Assembly: GCA_031260455.1 (NCBI GenBank)
Contig: JAIRJW010000040.1
Coordinates: 1-55,080 of the forward strand
Direction of reading: 5' to 3'
Length of the DNA: 55,080 bases
DNA from: Fluviicola sp.
GTDB lineage: Bacteria; Bacteroidota; Bacteroidia; Flavobacteriales_D; Crocinitomicaceae
Each line of letters opens with the position of its first letter. The stretch's first letter is position 1. Both the position numbers and the translations under genes were made by a program. Positions 1 through 7,602 of the stretch are shown in pieces. The notes beneath the pieces are model-generated. The model was not told the origin of the DNA, did not search any database, and saw nothing but the letters and a program-made list of their open reading frames with translations.

Positions 1-324
1 ATGAATTTGATTCATACGCACAATGATGCCACAAACAGGGATTCAATCCGCTTTGAAAATTTTGATGGGGAGTTTACTTTTACAACTCAGCAGCAAGAGT
101 TTGCAAACATTCCTATGTATGTAGCAATTGGAGGGGGGGACACATTATTTGATTCCAATAATAAAAGATGGAAATTAAGTGGCGGAACATTTATCTACTA
201 CAATAATTGGAAAAATGATACTATTCCCTTACGTTTTCAAAAAACGAACATCAACTATTACATCATGGATATCACTCCTTACTATGCCTGTGACTGCAAA
301 CAGATTGCAGTGAAACAACATTGA
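1..324 (+). CDS. Small paralogous lipoprotein, C-terminal part (5' end outside window)
   Basis: The frame is open from the window edge to a TGA at 322-324. Its 107 residues align along their whole length with residues about 62-168 of the next protein: both share an SxRFENFDGEFTFTT block, a GGGDTL/GGDTLYD block, and the ending YYACxCKxIAVKQH. The methionine at base 1 corresponds to an internal position of the paralog, so the true start and the lipoprotein signal should lie about 180 bases left of the window. I do not recognise the family. The paired cysteines near the C-terminus (ACDC) are kept in both copies. It is the first of at least three tandem copies. Confidence 0.75.
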   Translation: MNLIHTHNDATNRDSIRFENFDGEFTFTTQQQEFANIPMYVAIGGGDTLFDSNNKRWKLSGGTFIYYNNWKNDTIPLRFQKTNINYYIMDITPYYACDCKQIAVKQH

Positions 325-398
325 TTTTTATTCCTGGCTTACCGAATGAAAGCAAACCAAAACGTAACATATTAACTATGAAAACAATTGATTAAGCT

Positions 399-905
399 AT
401 GATGAATCAAGTAAACAAACAGGTAAAAAAGCTCATCCCGGTATGCATGATCGGGGTGAGCTTCCTTTTCGCTTGTGCAAAGAAAAAAGTACCAGCGGTT
501 CCAGCTCCGCCCGAACCGACATTGTGGGAAAAGGTCAATGGTCATTACAAAATGTATGATACAACGGGAGTGTATTTGTATGATATGAATATTGTGCATA
601 TTCACGTGAATGACCAGGTTGATTCTTTACGCTTCGAAAATTTTGATGGGGAGTTTACGTTTACAACACTCCAATCAACTCTGAATTTTTATTCAACGTC
701 TATAGGAATAGATGGTGGAGATACATTATATGATTTAAACCACAAACGCTGGAAACTATATGGTCCAAGTTATTTAGACTATAATAATTTCATAAATGAT
801 ACAATCAAACTCCGTTTTAATAAAACGAACATCAATTATTACATCATGGATGTGACCCCTTACTATGCCTGTAACTGCAAAAAGATTGCAGTGAAGCAGC
901 ATTGA
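399..905 (+). CDS. Small predicted lipoprotein of unknown function
   Basis: This is the only intact copy of the tandem array, 168 residues. It starts with two adjacent ATGs (399 and 402). The N-terminus has basic residues, a hydrophobic core (residues 12-25) and a lipobox-like LFAC with the cysteine near residue 26. A proline-rich linker (VPAVPAPPEP) follows, so the mature protein is probably anchored in the outer or inner membrane leaflet. The rest looks like a small beta-rich domain ending in a CNC motif and IAVKQH. I do not recognise a family or a function. A short ATG reading frame of five codons lies just upstream at 378-395. Confidence 0.75.
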   Translation: MMNQVNKQVKKLIPVCMIGVSFLFACAKKKVPAVPAPPEPTLWEKVNGHYKMYDTTGVYLYDMNIVHIHVNDQVDSLRFENFDGEFTFTTLQSTLNFYSTSIGIDGGDTLYDLNHKRWKLYGPSYLDYNNFINDTIKLRFNKTNINYYIMDVTPYYACNCKKIAVKQH

Positions 906-981
906 TTTTTTATTGAATGGATTTGTTGATTCAAACAAACCAAAACGTAACATATTAACTATGAAAACAATTGATTAAACT

Positions 982-1171
982 ATGATGAATCAAGTAAACA
1001 AACAGTTAAAAAAACTCATCCCGGTATGCATGATAAGGGTGGGCTTCCTTTTCTCTTGTACAAAGGATAAAAACACCAGCGGTTCCGCCAGAGCCCGAAC
1101 CCACCAAATGGGAAAAGATTAAAGAACTGGCTTTATATGCGATTAAGTGGAATAAGGAACTAGAGAAATAA
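982..1171 (+). pseudogene. Frameshifted remnant of a third lipoprotein copy
   Basis: The first codons (MMNQVNKQLKKLIPVCM) and the lipobox region (FLFSC) match the intact copy. After the cysteine, the frame shifts near 1070 and stops early at about 1120. In the shifted frame the match resumes as TPAVPPEPEPTKWEK and then runs into unrelated sequence with a TAA at 1169-1171. The whole conserved C-terminal domain is missing. Both the frameshift and the truncation argue that this copy is dead. The N-terminus could still be translated as a lipid-anchored peptide, but I consider that unlikely to matter. Confidence 0.75.
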
Positions 1172-1197
1172 AGCAGCCATTCATGAAAAATCTTTGG

Positions 1198-1725
1198 TTA
1201 AATCGTCGAAAAAGAAGGAACAGACTGGCCTATTTGAGTAGTTGTCAGTTCACTGATCTTAGAATTACTTCCCACCAGGGTTCCGATCGAAAGATGAACA
1301 AAAGTGCCAATGTTCGAGTCATGGTCAATTACGACATGGGAATTTACGATACAATGTGCCGCAACTCTGGCATTGGAACTAATAACCGCCCCTGCTAAGA
1401 CAACCGTTCCGGGTTCAATTACTGCCGTTTTTGAAACAACTGCCCGTGGATGGATAATTATTTCAAAAGATTTGGCTTTGATGCGCTCAGCAAGTTGTTT
1501 CCGAACCTCATTATTCCCGATCCCGATTACAAGTGCATCACATTCCTCCAAAATTTGCGGAATTTCATTACCCGCCCCGATTACCGGAATGTCTTTGTAA
1601 ACAGGTGTTCCTTTTTCAATCCGATCGTCTATGAAACCGACAACCTGCAAATTATCCAACAAGTCAATGGTTTCAGCAATGACTTTTGCGTGGCCTCCCG
1701 CTCCTATAATTACAATGCGTTTCAT
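1198..1725 (-). CDS. NeuD/PglD-like sugar O- or N-acyltransferase, short C-terminus
   Basis: The N-terminus, IVIIGAGGHAKVIAETI, is the nucleotide-sugar-binding Rossmann start of the NeuD/PglD family. A left-handed beta-helix built from hexapeptide repeats follows from about residue 95 (VIEPGTVVLAGAVISSNARV, HDSNIGTFVHLSIGTLVGSNSK). Such enzymes transfer acetyl groups to sialic acid or to UDP-amino-sugars used in surface glycans. At 175 residues it is shorter than the usual 200-215, and the last 20 residues no longer show clear hexapeptides. It overlaps the upstream GT4 gene by four bases (ATGA) and is the last gene of the polysaccharide operon. The stop is only 26 bases from the decayed lipoprotein copy, so it may have been trimmed by rearrangement; a naturally short variant is possible. 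Confidence 0.75.
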   Translation of the reverse strand: MKRIVIIGAGGHAKVIAETIDLLDNLQVVGFIDDRIEKGTPVYKDIPVIGAGNEIPQILEECDALVIGIGNNEVRKQLAERIKAKSFEIIIHPRAVVSKTAVIEPGTVVLAGAVISSNARVAAHCIVNSHVVIDHDSNIGTFVHLSIGTLVGSNSKISELTTTQIGQSVPSFSTI

Positions 1726-2810
1726 CTTACGTTTCTGGTCATTTCCTGATACTTTTGTTCAACAACTTTCATGTTATTGGACCAAGTGCCGCGTTCCTGG
1801 ATAATTGCTTTATTGATAGGGCTGGCCTTTTTCTGAAGAGAATCATAATTTGCATAAACTTCCGAAATTCGTGAAGCCAAACCTTCCACATCGTCTATTT
1901 CGACCAGGAAACCGTTCACTTTATTTTCAACCCATTGCCGGTTAGCAGGAATATCCGTAGCAATACAAAATGCACCGCAAGCCATTGCTTCATTTAAGGA
2001 AATATTGTTTCCATCCGATAGAGAAACCGAGACAAATACCTGTGATTTATTCAATGTTTCTGCAATCTGGTATTGGGTTACTTTTCCCCAAAAAATCACG
2101 CTCTCAGATAAGCCCAGTTCAGCCACTAATGCTTCCAGTTCTTCCTGGAGGCTTCCGTAGCCCATGATATTTACCTTAAGGTTTGGAATTTGATCTTTAA
2201 CAAGGTGAAGTGCTTTCAGCAAATGCGGGATATTGTAAATTTTTTCCAGGTTCCGCGTACTTGTAACAACAAATTCATCCGGTGAAAGAACTCTGTGATC
2301 CGCATTAAAAATTGCAGGATCCACGCCAAACGGAACAATGGAAACTTTTGACATATCCGTTCCGATACTTTTCGCAACATCACTCATTTCCTGCGACATC
2401 ACAGTGATCCATTTTGCCTTTCTGAACGCAAAACGCACCGCCATCCGGTATATTGAAGAACTTCTTACACTGACCAACAAATCCGAACCAAGCGCCGTAA
2501 TAATGAAATTCTTGTGTCCGGCAAACGCTCCGACCACTCCGTAACTAGTTGCATACAAAGCGTGAAAGATATCGGGACTGATCTCTTTTACCAGTTTGCG
2601 AACTTTCCGGAAACTTTTGATCAAATGCCAGTTTCCTCCGGAAACACGCACTTTTTTGGAAGCTACAATATGCAAATGGATATTCGGATATTCTTCCTGG
2701 GCAACCTGGACAAACGTAATCAAGTGAACCTCATTTCCCAAAGAATGAAAGTGCTGACACCATCTTTTGGTGTGGAAACTTGGTCCAGATGCAAAGTAAC
2801 AGATTTTCAT
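1722..2810 (-). CDS. GT4-family glycosyltransferase
   Basis: This 362-residue protein has the two-Rossmann GT-B architecture of retaining glycosyltransferase family 4. The N-terminal domain begins KICYFASGPSFHTKRW. The hinge motif VPFGVD is at 159-164. The donor-binding motif lies at 266-279 (DGNNISLNEAMACG); its first acidic residue is Asp266 where Glu is more usual, and Glu274 is present. It probably adds one sugar to the lipid-linked repeat unit on the cytoplasmic face. It overlaps its neighbours by four bases on both sides, so it is translationally coupled in the operon. The exact donor and acceptor cannot be read from the sequence. Confidence 0.85.
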   Translation of the reverse strand: MKICYFASGPSFHTKRWCQHFHSLGNEVHLITFVQVAQEEYPNIHLHIVASKKVRVSGGNWHLIKSFRKVRKLVKEISPDIFHALYATSYGVVGAFAGHKNFIITALGSDLLVSVRSSSIYRMAVRFAFRKAKWITVMSQEMSDVAKSIGTDMSKVSIVPFGVDPAIFNADHRVLSPDEFVVTSTRNLEKIYNIPHLLKALHLVKDQIPNLKVNIMGYGSLQEELEALVAELGLSESVIFWGKVTQYQIAETLNKSQVFVSVSLSDGNNISLNEAMACGAFCIATDIPANRQWVENKVNGFLVEIDDVEGLASRISEVYANYDSLQKKASPINKAIIQERGTWSNNMKVVEQKYQEMTRNVR

Positions 2811-3733
2811 TTCAATAATCCATTTTTACGAAAATAGTCAATTGTTAAATCCAATCCTTTATCTATCCCAAAATGATATTCACCGATTAATCCTTTCAAC
2901 CTGGAATCATCATAAATCACCCGGTTGGAAACGGGACGTAATTTATGAAATCCTGCAAGTTCCGCACACCGCACCAAAAAGTCCGGAATTTTCATCTTTT
3001 TACTTTGCAGGTGTAGTTTTTCTTCAATCTGCTCATAAAATTTGATGAGTGGTGTTGCATTTCCTACCTGGTAAACTCCTGCATGTCCTTCGTTTTCCAG
3101 GAACCAGATCAATACCTGGCACAAATCTCCCACATAAACATAATTTACCTGAGCCTGTGCCGTATAGATCATTCTTTTTCCCGATTGAATGTGATTGAAC
3201 AGGTTATTCAGAGCATTGAACGGATGCATTTCTCCAAATACGTTTGTCGGGCGAAGCACCACGAGTTCAAAATTTTCCTGACTGTTCAATAGTGCCATTT
3301 CGGACTCCAGCTTGGTCTGCTCATATTTGTTCTGAGGAGCCGGAACTTCTGTTTCATTCACTACATGCGATTTTTCGCTGTATCCCTTACCAATGACTCC
3401 GACGCTGCTCAAATGAATGACTCTACTGATGCGTGCACTCTTAACTGCTTCGATCAGGTTATTCGTTCCGGTCACATTCGTTTGTTCTAACAAATCCTGG
3501 TTTCTCACCTCTGCAGCAAGGTTGATAAGAATATCCTGACCATTGAATGCTTTTTTCAGCGAATCCAAATCGTTCAAATCACCAAAAACAACGGAATACC
3601 GCTTCATTTCATCCGTCAATTTCTCCGGATCTCTGGTTAAAAGCGTAAAATCATAAACTGCCGGATCCAGAAACTTCATGATCTGTTTTCCGACAAATCC
3701 CGTTGCTCCCGTTATTATCACTTTTTGCTTCAT
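2807..3733 (-). CDS. NAD-dependent epimerase/dehydratase (extended SDR)
   Basis: The 308-residue product opens with the dinucleotide-binding motif GATGFVG (residues 9-15). It has the SDR catalytic serine region HLSSVGV (about 108-114) and the YxxxK pair at Tyr137 and Lys141. These are the hallmarks of nucleotide-sugar epimerases and dehydratases that act on UDP-, GDP- or dTDP-sugars using NAD(P). In this operon it most likely makes or modifies an activated sugar for the glycosyltransferases around it. The start overlaps the GT2 stop by one base and the end overlaps the GT4 start by four. The substrate is not predictable from sequence alone. Confidence 0.82.
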   Translation of the reverse strand: MKQKVIITGATGFVGKQIMKFLDPAVYDFTLLTRDPEKLTDEMKRYSVVFGDLNDLDSLKKAFNGQDILINLAAEVRNQDLLEQTNVTGTNNLIEAVKSARISRVIHLSSVGVIGKGYSEKSHVVNETEVPAPQNKYEQTKLESEMALLNSQENFELVVLRPTNVFGEMHPFNALNNLFNHIQSGKRMIYTAQAQVNYVYVGDLCQVLIWFLENEGHAGVYQVGNATPLIKFYEQIEEKLHLQSKKMKIPDFLVRCAELAGFHKLRPVSNRVIYDDSRLKGLIGEYHFGIDKGLDLTIDYFRKNGLLK

Positions 3734-4644
3734 CAGGCAATTCCTTTTGGAGGGTTAAAGAATTTCGAAAGTGTGTACAGATATGCTTTCAGTTTTCTGT
3801 AATAGACCACTTTAAACGGAGAAAGTAAACCAAACAGGATTATTTTAAAGAATACATGAAATAAGCTAATCCATTTCACCATGATCTTTTGGAATCTGGT
3901 TCCGTGTTTCGCAAAAAACTTGATTTTGTTAAAGACTTGATTGGAGATTGAAATATTATAATTCTTCCTGGCACTTTGCCCAATGTGATGAATAATACAT
4001 GTTTCAGGAAAATACAAACACTTTCCTCCGGTGTGATTCACTCTCCAGCAAAATTCCACGTCTTCGATCCAAAACATGGTTTCGTCCAATACTCCTATTT
4101 TATCAAACAATTCTTTTCTGAAGAACAGTGCTGCCCCGGAAAAGGTTTCTCCTTCAAAGATTTCATCAAAACTTTTGTCCTGATAATTTTTCTTTTTGAG
4201 GAAACGTGCCAGATAAAAAGATTCGCAGAATACGGAAGTAATGGTAGGATATCTCCACGCGCTTTGCTGCCAGCTTCTGTCAGAATTCAGCAATTTAGGT
4301 GCCAGTAACCAGGCTTCCGGGTGCGTTTCCAGGTAATCGGTCATTTTACTAATCGAATCTTCGATGAACTCCGTATCCGGATTAAGCATGAATATATAAT
4401 CTCCGGTTGCTACTTCAAATCCCTGGTTATTTCCTTTCGGAAACCCGGCATTGAAATTATTTTCAATCAAAATTACCTGCGGAAACCGGGCTTTAATTTC
4501 GCTGCATGAATTATCGGATGAGTTGTTGTCAACGACAATTACTTCCAGACTGGAATCGGAATGAAACTGATACAAGGTTCTCAGACTGGTAAGAATCAGG
4601 TCTTTAACGTTGTAATTGACAATAACCACAGATACTTTCTTCAT
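3733..4644 (-). CDS. GT2-family glycosyltransferase, rhamnosyltransferase-like
   Basis: This is a 303-residue GT-A enzyme. It has the N-terminal VVIVNYNVKD strand (about 6-15), the nucleotide-binding VVDNNSSDNS (37-46) and the metal-binding NPDTE (88-92). A later WIEDVEFCWR motif, near residue 190, carries the acidic catalytic pair typical of WbbL-like rhamnosyltransferases. The C-terminal 60 residues contain a hydrophobic, basic segment that may bind the membrane surface. It is encoded between the Wzy-like polymerase (four-base overlap) and the epimerase (one-base overlap). It likely extends the lipid-linked oligosaccharide; the sugar specificity is an inference from family resemblance. Confidence 0.83.
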   Translation of the reverse strand: MKKVSVVIVNYNVKDLILTSLRTLYQFHSDSSLEVIVVDNNSSDNSCSEIKARFPQVILIENNFNAGFPKGNNQGFEVATGDYIFMLNPDTEFIEDSISKMTDYLETHPEAWLLAPKLLNSDRSWQQSAWRYPTITSVFCESFYLARFLKKKNYQDKSFDEIFEGETFSGAALFFRKELFDKIGVLDETMFWIEDVEFCWRVNHTGGKCLYFPETCIIHHIGQSARKNYNISISNQVFNKIKFFAKHGTRFQKIMVKWISLFHVFFKIILFGLLSPFKVVYYRKLKAYLYTLSKFFNPPKGIA

Positions 4645-5912
4645 CTACTTTCCTGTTTCAATTTAAATACAAAAAAACCAAGTAAGAACCAGTAAAAGTA
4701 ACTAAACAGATAAAAATCCAGCGCATTACTCACTAGGTTTACCAAGCCGGTAGTTACAAAAATGACAAAAATAACACCTACAAAGTCCAGTGTATGCATT
4801 CGGAGATACCGGATCATCTTGATAAAAAAGACCAGTCCTAAACTTAAATACATGACCAGGGCAGAAATCCCGGTTTCGATCATTAGTTTAAAATACCAGC
4901 CATCTGTAGATGCCCGTGAAACACCCTTCGTACCCGGTGGAAATAACTGAACCGCTACATGACCTGCTTTTCCCAACCCTAATCCCATCGGATTGTGTTT
5001 GACGGAATTCATCACTTCCCTCCATAAATTTACCCGCGTATTGGTCTCTTCAAGCGTTGCCGTCTGCTTCGATGAAACAAAAAACCACTTCATCAATTCT
5101 GTAAACTGCGGTGCAAACAAGTAGAAAATCAGCAGTTCCAGAATAAGAACACCAGCCAGGATCAGCTTGTATTTCCCGTTCTTACAGAGAATCATCAAAA
5201 GTAGCAATGCAACAAAAGAAGAAATCATCGGGCCTCTTGAAACACTGAAGAAAATTGCATTCACTGTAATTAGTGAATAGAGTAATTCGAAGATATTTCC
5301 CGATTTGAAGTAGCGGTAGGTCCAGTAACAAAAAGCACATAGCATCAGCATGGCAAAAACTACTGGCGTCCAAAGAATCGAAGTCATGCGAATGAATCCT
5401 TTGAATGCCATAACAATGGGCTTATCTCCATTTGCCAGTTTATGAAAATAAAGATGTACTCCCGGGAAAATGAAATAAATAATGAGTCCAAGTACTGCAA
5501 TTAAAACCAAAACCTGGAAAAAGCGGTAGAAAAGACGTTCCAGATCCACTTTCTTATCCCAATAATAGGAGCAAACAAAATATCCAAGCATTGGAAGATA
5601 GGTCAGTTGAAAACCATAAATGGCCGCTTTTAAATCATGCGCCAAGTAGCAACCTGTGAGAACATTATAGAGAAAATAAGCGAAGACCAGCTTGTCCAAC
5701 AAGTGTGTTTTCCTGTCCTTATCTTTGATTATTTTAAAAAAAGCTCCTGATAAAATCAATACAAACAGAAATTTCGGGAATAACCCTACCAGTATGGAAA
5801 GGGCACTGGAATGTTCCGACCCGATAATCAGTAATCGAATAGAAGGGTAGAAAAAAAGTAAACTCAAAAAAAGAGAAAACTGATTGGATTTTAGGTAGTT
5901 ATAAATATTCAT
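4641..5912 (-). CDS. O-antigen polymerase/ligase family membrane protein (Wzy/WaaL-like)
   Basis: The protein (423 residues from the ATG at 5912) is dominated by hydrophobic segments, about ten to twelve predicted membrane helices. A large periplasmic loop contains RVNLWREVMNSVKHNPMGLGLG, which matches the O-antigen ligase/polymerase signature in this superfamily. It would join polysaccharide repeat units or ligate glycan to its acceptor on the periplasmic side. I chose 5912 because it lies directly after the flippase stop at 5914. An upstream TTG at 5945 is in frame but would overlap the flippase by 32 bases. Its end overlaps the GT2 gene by four bases. Polymerase and ligase cannot be separated by sequence here. 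Confidence 0.8.
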   Translation of the reverse strand: MNIYNYLKSNQFSLFLSLLFFYPSIRLLIIGSEHSSALSILVGLFPKFLFVLILSGAFFKIIKDKDRKTHLLDKLVFAYFLYNVLTGCYLAHDLKAAIYGFQLTYLPMLGYFVCSYYWDKKVDLERLFYRFFQVLVLIAVLGLIIYFIFPGVHLYFHKLANGDKPIVMAFKGFIRMTSILWTPVVFAMLMLCAFCYWTYRYFKSGNIFELLYSLITVNAIFFSVSRGPMISSFVALLLLMILCKNGKYKLILAGVLILELLIFYLFAPQFTELMKWFFVSSKQTATLEETNTRVNLWREVMNSVKHNPMGLGLGKAGHVAVQLFPPGTKGVSRASTDGWYFKLMIETGISALVMYLSLGLVFFIKMIRYLRMHTLDFVGVIFVIFVTTGLVNLVSNALDFYLFSYFYWFLLGFFVFKLKQESR

Positions 5913-5913
5913 T

Positions 5914-7203
5914 TTATTGATGATCGCGATTAGATAATTTGGCATTGTACGATTTTGAAACTCTTACAATCCAGTTAATAAGCGCGAATATAAGCAAAAC
6001 TTGCAATGCCGATGTCATCATGAGTATCATTCCCAAATTTAACTTCATCATAAAACCAACAAGGAAGACAATCAAGATGAGTGAATTACTTGTAATGGAA
6101 AAAATAAGTAAAATGTGATGCTTATTGAAAATCAACGGAATTTGAGAAAGTGATGCCCTGATGAAATCAATACACACCCAGGCAGCCAGGTAACGTGCAT
6201 AAACTCCTGATTCTTCCCATGCTTTCCCGTAAACGAAGGAGAAAAGAAATGGTCCGCCGATTACCAAAATAATCAAAACAGGACTAATAATCAAAGCACT
6301 CATCCTGATCGTTCGCTTCACTAGTGGAAATAAGGGCTTGTTCTGGTGAATCAGGGAGTTTACCTCCTGATAAGAAACCTGTGCAATCGCTGATCCGATA
6401 AACCCCATCGGCAGGAATAAGATACGGATTGCCAGGGAAAAAATACCGACATAATAATCTCCGAACAAAAATGAAATGAGGTAAATCAAGCCATTCAACT
6501 GCAAAGCATCCAGCAAGGACTGAAAGGTGTTTATCAAGGGGAAACGGGCATATTTTCGCCCCACAAAAAGCATTCGTTTGAAACTGATCCCCTTTATGAT
6601 CAGACGGAAATCGGCTTTTATCTGGTAAAATGCCACGACCAGTGAAATCAATCCCGAGCCGAAGTAAGCAATTAAAACACCGTTGAGCCGGAATTTGGCC
6701 AAACTTGTGGAAATTGAAAATACATTATTCAGAAGTGATTGCGAAATTCGGAAAGTGGCAATTTCCCGGTATCGTTTCCTGCGGTTGTTCCAGGCAATTA
6801 AGGATTGGCTCAGACCTACAATCAATACAAAAACAGGTAATAAATAATACCAGATTCCCAATCTTTCTCCCCAGCCTGCGAAGGAAAGGAAAAACAAAAC
6901 GAGGTAAAATAACAAGAAAAATCCCAAGTTTACCAGGAAAGACAGCCCAAGCAGGTTGATCGCATCCACCGTTCGTTTTGGTACCAGCAATGCAACTTCA
7001 TATCTTCCACCAGCAATTAAAGCGACAATGCCGTAAATAGAACTCACCAATGCGAAAAAACCCCATTCTTCCTGGGTAAACATTCGCTGGACAATGGGTG
7101 AAAAAGCAATGGTCAGGAGCTGGGCAATGGCAGTTCCCGTCATTAATTTCAGAATATTCTTAATGAATTCAGACCGATTTTTCAAATTCAGTTTACCCAC
7201 CAA
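5914..7203 (-). CDS. Wzx-type oligosaccharide flippase
   Basis: This polytopic protein of about 429 residues has around 12 to 14 hydrophobic helices and the layout of the polysaccharide export (MATE-like/MVF) superfamily. The N-terminal helix is followed by FSPIVQRMFTQEEWGFFAL, like other Wzx proteins that begin with a conserved first-helix proline and then a short loop. It would flip undecaprenyl-linked repeat units across the inner membrane for the polymerase encoded next. No ATG lies near the N-terminus: the likely starts are TTG at 7203 or GTG at 7200. It is the first gene of the overlapping polysaccharide operon and lies 33 bases after the DUF3467 gene. Confidence 0.82.
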   Translation of the reverse strand: MVGKLNLKNRSEFIKNILKLMTGTAIAQLLTIAFSPIVQRMFTQEEWGFFALVSSIYGIVALIAGGRYEVALLVPKRTVDAINLLGLSFLVNLGFFLLFYLVLFFLSFAGWGERLGIWYYLLPVFVLIVGLSQSLIAWNNRRKRYREIATFRISQSLLNNVFSISTSLAKFRLNGVLIAYFGSGLISLVVAFYQIKADFRLIIKGISFKRMLFVGRKYARFPLINTFQSLLDALQLNGLIYLISFLFGDYYVGIFSLAIRILFLPMGFIGSAIAQVSYQEVNSLIHQNKPLFPLVKRTIRMSALIISPVLIILVIGGPFLFSFVYGKAWEESGVYARYLAAWVCIDFIRASLSQIPLIFNKHHILLIFSITSNSLILIVFLVGFMMKLNLGMILMMTSALQVLLIFALINWIVRVSKSYNAKLSNRDHQ

Positions 7204-7236
7204 TTGATCCTGATTAATGATTTTCCTACCCTAAAA

Positions 7237-7545
7237 TCAGGCCTGATTCGTTGTTCCGCCAAAATTCATAGGGGGAAACGGTGGCACATCCGAATCGTTG
7301 ATGATACCATTTACCTGTTCATACTTCTGGATATTTTCAGCCAAGGCACGCATCAGGCGCTTTGCATTTTGCGGCGACATGATTACCCTTGATCGCACTT
7401 TCGCTTTCGGCATTCCCGGCATCATCTGAATAAAATCCGTGACAAATTCTGCCTGAGAGTGCGTTATAACAGCCAAATTGGAATAGACTCCTTCCGCCAA
7501 TTCTTCATTCAGCTCAATATTGATTTGATTTTCGTTGTTTTCCAT
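7237..7545 (-). CDS. DUF3467 family protein
   Basis: This small acidic protein of 102 residues matches the DUF3467 pattern, with an N-terminal INIELNEELAEGVYSNLAVITHS segment and then FVTDFIQMMPG and SRVIMSPQNAKRL. It has no signal peptide or membrane helix and is presumably cytoplasmic. The function of the family is unknown. It ends in a low-complexity, proline- and glycine-containing tail (PPFPPMNFGG). It lies just upstream of the polysaccharide operon on the same strand, and could be its first gene, but family members occur in many contexts and I would not infer a glycan role. It is divergent from the EamA transporter gene. Confidence 0.82.
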   Translation of the reverse strand: MENNENQINIELNEELAEGVYSNLAVITHSQAEFVTDFIQMMPGMPKAKVRSRVIMSPQNAKRLMRALAENIQKYEQVNGIINDSDVPPFPPMNFGGTTNQA

Positions 7546-7602
7546 AGGACGAAAATACTAAAAGCTTTCTTTAATTGCAGATAACATCATTAATTTTACA
7601 AC

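Larger units (their letters stand above)
353..1171 (+). repeat. Tandem gene duplication, period about 583 bases
   Basis: Two start regions are nearly identical at DNA level: from 353 into the gene at 399, and from 936 into the remnant at 982. Both include the untranslated stretch containing AACGTAACATATTAACT and the first 25 or so codons. The ends of the first two copies (around 285-330 and 865-915) are also nearly identical. The middles are more diverged. This pattern fits tandem duplication of a whole gene with its leader, followed by divergence. Confidence 0.8.

Noticed and set aside
1183..1398. A 71-residue plus-strand frame after the lipoprotein remnant
   Set aside because: It is antisense to the NeuD-like gene and shows no resemblance to the lipoprotein C-terminal domain.
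7235..7248. AATCAGGCCTGATT palindrome before the flippase gene
   Set aside because: It is a short palindrome at the 3' end of the DUF3467 gene, with no U-tract and no sign of function.
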